This document shows, piece after piece, positions 58,169 to 64,000 of a DNA stretch of 64,000 nt. A model generated the notes under the pieces. It saw only the letters and a program-made list of their open reading frames with translations, did not search any database and was not told the origin of the DNA. The DNA lies in assembly GCA_907163345.1 (NCBI GenBank), contig CAJQUN010000958.1, positions 62,001 to 126,000 of the forward strand. Reading direction: 5' to 3'. The position numbers were made by a program, and so were the translations under genes. Positions within the stretch are counted from its first letter, which is position 1; each line of letters opens with the position of its first letter. The stretch is from Haberlea rhodopensis. Taxonomy: Eukaryota; Streptophyta; Magnoliopsida; Lamiales; Gesneriaceae.

Positions 58169-60533
58169 ACAACAAGCCGAGAACCATTTCTTCCCCAAAA
58201 TAGAAGCACATTTCGATCAACACAGTTAGGAAAGAAAATTGGAATGCAAATGAAAATCTATACAATCATATAACACACGATTTAACCAAGCAAAAACACA
58301 AACCCATCAAGTAAAAAAATTGATTAACAATAATCAAAACTCACGAGCAGCATCAATGTCATGCATACAATAGGAATACGAAGTGCAATGAAAATCGATA
58401 CAATCTTCCGACTCAAGATGAATTAAACTAAAAAATAAACCAAACGAGATAAAAATCGACCAACTAAAAAAAGCGAAACTCTCAGCCCAAGCCATGGAAG
58501 CCGACAACAAGAATCCCAAAAAGATAGCAAGAAAGCAAGCATAAGACCAGTTTGAGAAAGCCAAAATATTTTACATTTGATGTCTCATGCACACAAGCAA
58601 ACATACACACCAAACCCTTCACATAATTTCAACACAGGGTTCATAAAGCTATAAAGTGAAATAATAAAGAAAATAAAACATTCTCAGACCTAAGAAATAG
58701 AGAACCTCCTCCTTATAGGCTTGGTGGTGAAATAAACTGTTCCATCTTCAATATGCGAAGTATCCTTCGATCCATGCTTGAAGGATATCAGTTTTCCAAG
58801 AGTCTTCGATCTTTTCTCTGGATCTTCGAGCAGAAACTAACACCACGGATGTGTAAGGAAACAAAAGTGTAAACAAGAAGAAGATGTGAAAATGAGCTTC
58901 AAAAGTGACAGGCAAAAAAAGCCTAAGGTTCAGACACCAATTTGGGAAAAGGAGATGGGAAAGAAGCTTGAAAAGTCGGCCAATATCAAATCGGGAGCCG
59001 TGTGTAATATAATAAATAAATACAAAATACAAAATAATAAATAATAAATAGATAATAGATAAAAAAAAGGAAAAAAAATAAATGAGGGCAATAACTCTAC
59101 CACACTTATATAATAATAAATAAATACAAAATATAAAATAATTTAAATAATAGATAAAAAAAAAGGAAAAAAATAAATGTGGTAGAGTTACTGTTTATAG
59201 GAACAGTAACTCTACCACACTTATATAATAGTTGCAATATATGCATCCATATACTTTGTTTGATATATGTAGGCCCATATATACATGTATACATATTGAT
59301 GTATTTTATCCACATCGAATACAAAGCGTTGTGGTCCGGAATACCTTAATTCCAAGTCTAAAAATTTAATTATCCGATCCTCAAAAATTCACCAATTTGT
59401 TTATTTCCTCAATTCCAACTTTACTAGTTGTTGAATAATTTAAATTGACTTTTCCTTTACCAATTTAATTATTTTCCCAAATCCATCACTAATTAGTCAT
59501 CCGGGTTTTGCATAATCATCTTTAATCCGGATTAATTAGTAACGGAACCTCACAACAATCATGTAATGGTAGCCGCCTTCTTGGACAATCGACGGCCCTT
59601 GTTTGATCGAATGAGTGATGCGTACATATAAATATGATCTATATAATATGTTCTAACCATAATTTGAAGCGGTTTTCTGACTTATTTGGGGTAGGGGGCG
59701 AATATGTCAATCCAGCAACCACCTGAAAAGTGTCATACTTTCATCGGTGGAATCTTTGCCAAATGAATCGGTTTTAACGGCATGTGGATTCCTCAGAAGG
59801 TACAACAACATCTGTAATATCTGCATCTGCTGATTAATTTGTTAGGATATTATTTTCGCAATTGGACTTGATAGGAAAGGCCATCCCAAACAAATCAACT
59901 AATTTTTTTTTCTAGAGAACCACTAACCAGATTTGCTTCCCTTCACCCAATTTGGACTTTCCCTTGCTGACATTCTCTACTTGGCTTGAGTGTTGGATGC
60001 ATTTGTTTTGTGTTGCCTTGCTTGCTATTGGTTTTAAGTTTAAATTTGTGGTGGGTTTGTACTCTTTCCTGGTACTATGCTTGCTTTGTTTAGTGAGGGT
60101 CTCTTCTCTAGGACGCCCTTTGTCTTAGCTTCTTCGGTTCGATATTATCTCTCTCTCTAACCAATACGTGAGAGACACACCACCCGATGGGATTTGTGAC
60201 TGCCACAATGTTGGGGTCTACAGTGCTGTCATAGCCATTTGGGGTGCAACAACTAGCTGGTTTGTTTCCTCTAAGTTGCATACTTCTCCATTTAATGTGT
60301 GTATGTTTGTGTGTGGTATATTTCAAGTTGATTCCCTCGTTCCTCATAAAAAAATCGGAATCGCTATGCATTGCGGTCCTAAGGACGAGGGAGGAAATCC
60401 ACACGTGCGAGCTCGTATACTTCCACCGGTACTGCTTCATTCTTCATGCCCTCTTTTGCTTCATCTGTTCTTATATATTCCTATGTTATATGTTGTGAAT
60501 GTAATAGGTGGCTTGGTAATGTTATGGTGGGGC
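58169..60533. other. Intergenic DNA, no convincing gene
   Basis: A 76-codon minus-strand frame at 58334-58564 is hydrophobic and a 142-codon plus-strand frame at 60168-60596 runs into the MULE end. Neither shows a known motif or coding-like neighbours. 58980-59220 is A-rich with duplicated blocks around a small hairpin. Confidence 0.4.
59178..59219. repeat. Perfect 18-bp stem hairpin
   Basis: TGTGGTAGAGTTACTGTT (59178-59195) and its exact reverse complement (59202-59219) enclose TATAGG. A partial copy, AACTCTACCACACTTATATA, also lies near 59093-59112, within a duplicated A-rich block. This may be a very small MITE or its relic. Confidence 0.75.
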
Positions 60534-60542
60534 ACCAAAACC

Positions 60543-61918
60543 GGCTCAATTATCAAAATATTATACAAAATAAAAAAAATTAGACAAATACCGTAAAAAC
60601 ATTTCTATTTATAAAACTACCGTAAACCGTCACTTGGAGTGACGATTTCAGTGTTGAAAAAGATGAACCCGCCACTCCAAGTGGCGGGTTCAATAGTTTT
60701 TTTTTAATTTTGAAACCGCCACTTCAAGTGGCGGGTTCCATAGGTTTTTTTTATATTTTTGAACCCGCCACTTCAGTTCAATAGGAGTTTTTTTTAAAAA
60801 AATAAAATTTGTTGTTCAAACAGCATGTATTACCCGATTTTATTAAAGTAAATGAAAACGAAGAGAAGTAATAACATTAAAAAATTTAAAAGTCTAGAGT
60901 AAGCAGAATATGTACATTGATGCTAAAATTAAGAATTCATGTATGTGTTATGAATCAATTTAGCTACGCATGTAGTCCCAAGCAACCTGATCATGCATAT
61001 AATTTACACAATAAACATTATACAGTACTGGAGCAGGCAACGACAAAGAATCAATGAACTCAAAATCGAATAATGAAGTAATATTCCTGGAAAGTGACGG
61101 TAGGTTTATTTAATTTTCGGACACTGTCTTTTATTTTTATTTTTTTTAAATGTCGTGGAGCTCATCAAAGGAATGAGAAACTAAAGATGTCCGCTTCATC
61201 TTCGAACTCTCGAGAATTGCTCTCCCAGAATCAGTGATATTTGTCAGCTTCAGTCTCAACCGCCGATCAAGAACTATGCCCGATGGTTACTCGTCGAGAA
61301 TGGCGAGCAAGCTTCCATGGAAATCCTCGAAATGATTTCATCTCAACGTATTTATACTTCTTTCAGTGGTTTACATTATTCGATTTTGAGTTCATTGATT
61401 CTTTGTCGTTGCTTGCTCCAGTACTGTATAATGGTTGTTGTGTAAATTATATGCATGATCAGGTTGCTTGGGACTACATGCATAGCTAAATTGATTCTTA
61501 ACACATACATGAATTCTTAATTTTAGCATCAATGTACATATTCTGCTTACTCGTGACTTTTGAATTTTTTAATGTTATTACTTCTCTTCATTTTCATTTA
61601 ATTTAATAAAATCGGGTAATACATGCCATCTGAACAACAAAATTTATTTTTTTAAAAACAAATCCTATTGAACCCGCCACTTCAAGTGGCTTATTCAAAA
61701 ATTTAAAAAAAAACCTATGGAACCCGCCACTTGAAGTGGTGGGTTCAAAATTAAAAAAAAAAAAACTATTGAACCCGCCACTTGGAGTGGCGGGTTTATC
61801 TTTTTCATCACTGAAATCGTCACTCCAAGTGACGGTTTACCGTAGTTTTATAAATAGAAATGTTTTTACGGTATTTGTCTAATTTTTTATTTTGTATAAT
61901 ATTTTGATAATTGAGCCC
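60543..61918. mobile_element. Mutator-like element with long inverted arms
   Basis: A 1376-bp element. The outer ends are GGCTCAATTATCAAAATATT and the inverse of GGGCTCAATTATCAAAATAT. The flanking 9-bp duplication ACCAAAACC is perfect (60534-60542, 61919-61927), the Mutator-class signature. The arms (about 60543-61079 and 61368-61918) are inverted copies of each other for over 500 bp. Each arm also carries small palindromes such as GAACCCGCCACT/AGTGGCGGGTTC. The unpaired centre (about 61080-61367) is a different, gene-like sequence. No transposase is encoded. A transcript across it would fold into a long hairpin. Confidence 0.9.
61187..61360 (+). pseudogene. Gene-like fragment in the centre of the MULE
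   Basis: The forward frame from about 61221 reads protein-like for about 45 codons, including PPIKNYARWLLVENGEQ and SMEILEMISSQRIY. An ATG at 61187 opens a short frame that ends at TGA 61235-61237, one frame away. The composition differs from the AT-rich arms, as expected for host sequence picked up by a MULE. I do not recognise the source gene. Confidence 0.4.
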
Positions 61919-61927
61919 ACCAAAACC

Positions 61928-62177
61928 CGGTAATAGATCGTAATTATTTATATAATAAATTGTTAATATTAATTATTTTTATTCTTTAATTTATATTAAA
62001 ATTACATAAAACTGTAATTTTTATTACGCTTTAATATATATGCGTGTAATGCTTATATAAAACAACGCACTAGACCTAAATTGAACTGTCCCAGGGTAAG
62101 GTAAAATACACGGAAATGAAACCCCAAAAGCACAAAGTGATCCCCACCGTCGTGAGCCGCCAGATCCACTTCCAAAA
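61928..62177. other. AT-rich 3' flank of the glycine-rich protein gene
   Basis: Likely holds the 3' UTR of the minus-strand gene. No other feature is seen. Confidence 0.4.
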
Positions 62178-62501
62178 TCATGGCCGAGTCTGCCTTCCAC
62201 ACCACCAGCACCCGCCGCCGTTGTTACCTCCTCCACTCCCCACAGGACCATAACTCCAACGTAATAGACGCCTCATATTACCATGAGAGCCCCAAGAATA
62301 CGTACCGCCGCCGCCGCCGCTCCCAGCTTCACCATTCTCATGGCCCCTTCCACGAGGTCCTCCCACATAACAATCACTAGCTCTCCAGTTAAATCTACAA
62401 TCATCCGGAATATTCTTAATACCAACAGTATTTGCACACAGATTCAATGATATCACGAACAAAAGTCCTAACCAAAACACCCACTTCGCTGAGAATCTCA
62501 T
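62178..62501 (-). CDS. Small secreted glycine-rich protein, probable
   Basis: 107 codons. A clear signal peptide (KWVFWLGLLFVISLNLCA, about residues 6-23) is followed by a short region with two Cys (DDCRFNWRASDCYVGG, about 33-48), then Gly/Ser-rich sequence (GSGGGGGTYSW, GSGGGNNGGGCWWCGR) to the stop. Such proteins are usually cell-wall or apoplastic glycine-rich proteins. A TATA box lies about 60 bp upstream and the start follows it well, which supports a real gene. An overlapping frame at 62024-62251 is also glycine-rich, so a frameshift or a spliced longer protein is possible. No closer family can be named. Confidence 0.55.
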   Translation of the reverse strand: MRFSAKWVFWLGLLFVISLNLCANTVGIKNIPDDCRFNWRASDCYVGGPRGRGHENGEAGSGGGGGTYSWGSHGNMRRLLRWSYGPVGSGGGNNGGGCWWCGRQTRP

Positions 62502-62559
62502 TGCTTAAAAAAATCCCTAGCGAGCCCAGCTTTCCACGATACGTACTGATGAAGAACAG

Positions 62560-62568
62560 TATATATAA
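62560..62568 (-). promoter_or_regulatory. TATA box of the glycine-rich protein gene
   Basis: The minus strand reads CTTATATATACTG. It lies about 60 bases before the ATG at 62501, a normal plant spacing that leaves a leader of about 30 bases. Confidence 0.6.
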
Positions 62569-63754
62569 GGTTGAGAAAACAATGGGTAAGTCTACCCTTC
62601 GTTTCCTACACGGCCATACGTGATAATCTCAGTAATCTAAACTTGACCAAGACCGCTGCCTAATAAGAACGTTTCAAACCTAATTTAATATTACAATTCA
62701 TAATATTCTGGTGAAAAAACTGATAAAATAAATATTCCTATTCTCAAATTGCTTTATTTTGTTTTTTCAGTAATTACATTTACTTAAGAAATAAAATAAA
62801 ATAAAATAATTGAATATATCTACATTTTACATATTTAGTATCAAATTAACCAACTTAAGTATGAAATTAAACTATATCATTTTTTTTATGACGAGAGAAT
62901 CTTGGGTGCGCACTAGTAAACCTTCGGGCTGAGCAGTAGTCTGCAAACCACGTTAATCAGGTAAATCGTAAGCCCGGTGCGGCAGACTCAGACCGAAAAA
63001 ATGTTGGCAAGGGGAATTTTGAACTCTTACGGTCCAGAGTTCACCTACTCCAACAACTTAGACACCCCTTGGAACAACCATATCATTTTTACTTATATAG
63101 AAACGCGCACACGCTATTATCGTACGTGCAAACCAATAAATATACAGTACCACCAACAAATATGTACTTGCACGGTGCCAGGTGCCAAAATATTGTTCAT
63201 TTCTTTGGTAGTTTCAAAACATTCCCAATATAAACCTCATCATCGTTGCTCTAAAAGATGAGCCTATTTTAAAAAACAAAAAACAAAGCATCGGGATCGA
63301 TGCCCTTGAAGAGCATGTAGCTGGACATGGAGTAGTTCCATAAATCTAAAAGATTATCAGAGGAAAGCACAAAAGAAACAAACACAAAGATGGTCACCAT
63401 CGCAAGTATTGGAGTACTCGTATGGTTACAGCACAAAGGCCATGTCTGTGTTCTTCTCTTGATTGTAGTGGCAGCAAGAATTAAGCCAAAAGTTATGTCT
63501 GGGATATGTTTCTTGGCAAAAAAATACTCCACAAGGCAGACAAGAAAAAATCTAAAAAGATTTAAAAGAAATCAAGTTTGATGAGAGGTTTTATTATGGA
63601 AGAGTTCTTTTTTTGTTTTTACTTTAAATCTACGTCCAAGACTGGATGTATTTCATCAGTTTCAAACTTGTATGTATTCGAATACAGGTTATAAAGTTCA
63701 TTATGAATATAATCCCAAGCAAACATTAATCTGATTTCTCAAATTGGAAAGGAA
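62569..63754. other. Intergenic DNA, one membrane-like minus-strand frame
   Basis: The minus-strand frame 63269-63532 (87 codons) has a hydrophobic stretch TPILAMVTIFVFVSFVLSS but no known motif and starts at a non-ATG codon, so I do not call it a gene. 62885-63080 has a moderately GC-rich stretch, perhaps an old repeat. Nothing else is seen. Confidence 0.4.
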
Positions 63755-64000
63755 TTTTTTTTTATAAGAAAAAGTTTATTAAATGGTGCACAAGAGGTAC
63801 TCCAACCCTAACCAAAAACAATAAAACGAAACTACAGCGACCCGAAGACGACACAATGAATGCAAAAGTCATTCGACCAAAAGAAAAAGAAATACGCAAA
63901 CAGAAGATCAATTCCCACAATGAATCCATCCTACGTCATGACGACCGTTATGAGACAACCTTGCAGCCTGTAAATAATGTGATCTGCAGCACAACCTCTT
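63755..64000 (-). mobile_element. 3' end of a LINE, truncated by the window edge
   Basis: On the minus strand the sequence ends GAGTACCTCTTGTGCACC, AATAAACTTTTTCTTATAAA and a poly-A run, the typical tail of plant L1-type LINEs. A similar tail occurs near 20231-20300. The coding part, if any, lies beyond the window. Confidence 0.45.

Noticed and set aside
60168..60596. 142-codon plus-strand frame as a membrane protein gene
   Set aside because: It runs into the MULE inverted repeat, lacks known motifs and has no promoter or splice support.

Overview
This is plant nuclear DNA, almost certainly from a eudicot. It is AT-rich, and its genes and gene relics belong to plant families: SBT1-type subtilases, a PHT1 phosphate-transporter fragment, a BOI-type RING E3 ligase relic and a short secreted glycine-rich protein. 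Most of the window is transposable elements with plant hallmarks, such as initiator-tRNA-Met primer sites and a Sirevirus-type element. I cannot name the species. I see no tRNA, rRNA or CRISPR array.

Layout. 1-5413: GC-rich hairpins, a hAT-like MITE and a 1.9 kb GTGCA minisatellite with foldback symmetry. 5414-12871: two tandem intronless subtilase genes in the same orientation. The first has lost its catalytic Asp (D to G); the second has a complete catalytic set. 13517-20126: a 6.6 kb LTR element (E) without retroviral genes, filled with minisatellites and carrying a captured phosphate-transporter fragment. 21183-31293: a four-level nest, in which a Harbinger-type MITE was hit by LTR element F, F's 5' LTR was hit by solo LTR C, and C was hit by solo LTR B. 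Every boundary has a matching target-site duplication. 33674-38873: a decayed BOI-type RING ligase split by a young, complete-length Ty1/copia element. 41613-45744: a degraded relative of the solo LTRs and a short solo LTR. 45870-58163: a 12.3 kb Sirevirus-type copia element with an extra ORF after pol, itself interrupted by solo LTR D. 58164-64000: small hairpin repeats, a MULE with about 0.55 kb inverted arms, a probable glycine-rich secreted protein gene on the minus strand, and a LINE 3' end.

The most unusual signal is a family of about 2 kb solo LTRs (A 16441-18417, B 23766-25824, C 21891-26321, D 51281-53115). All four have perfect 5-bp target duplications. All carry clusters of the palindrome GCGATCGATCGC, an exactly conserved GTACGT(N3-6)ACGTAC inverted repeat, and a short minisatellite at the same relative place but with different sequence in C and D. 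They sit in three different host retrotransposons and no internal region of the family is present.

Only three host genes look potentially expressed: the two secreted subtilases and the small glycine-rich protein. The rest of the window records repeated insertion, gene capture and LTR-LTR deletion.
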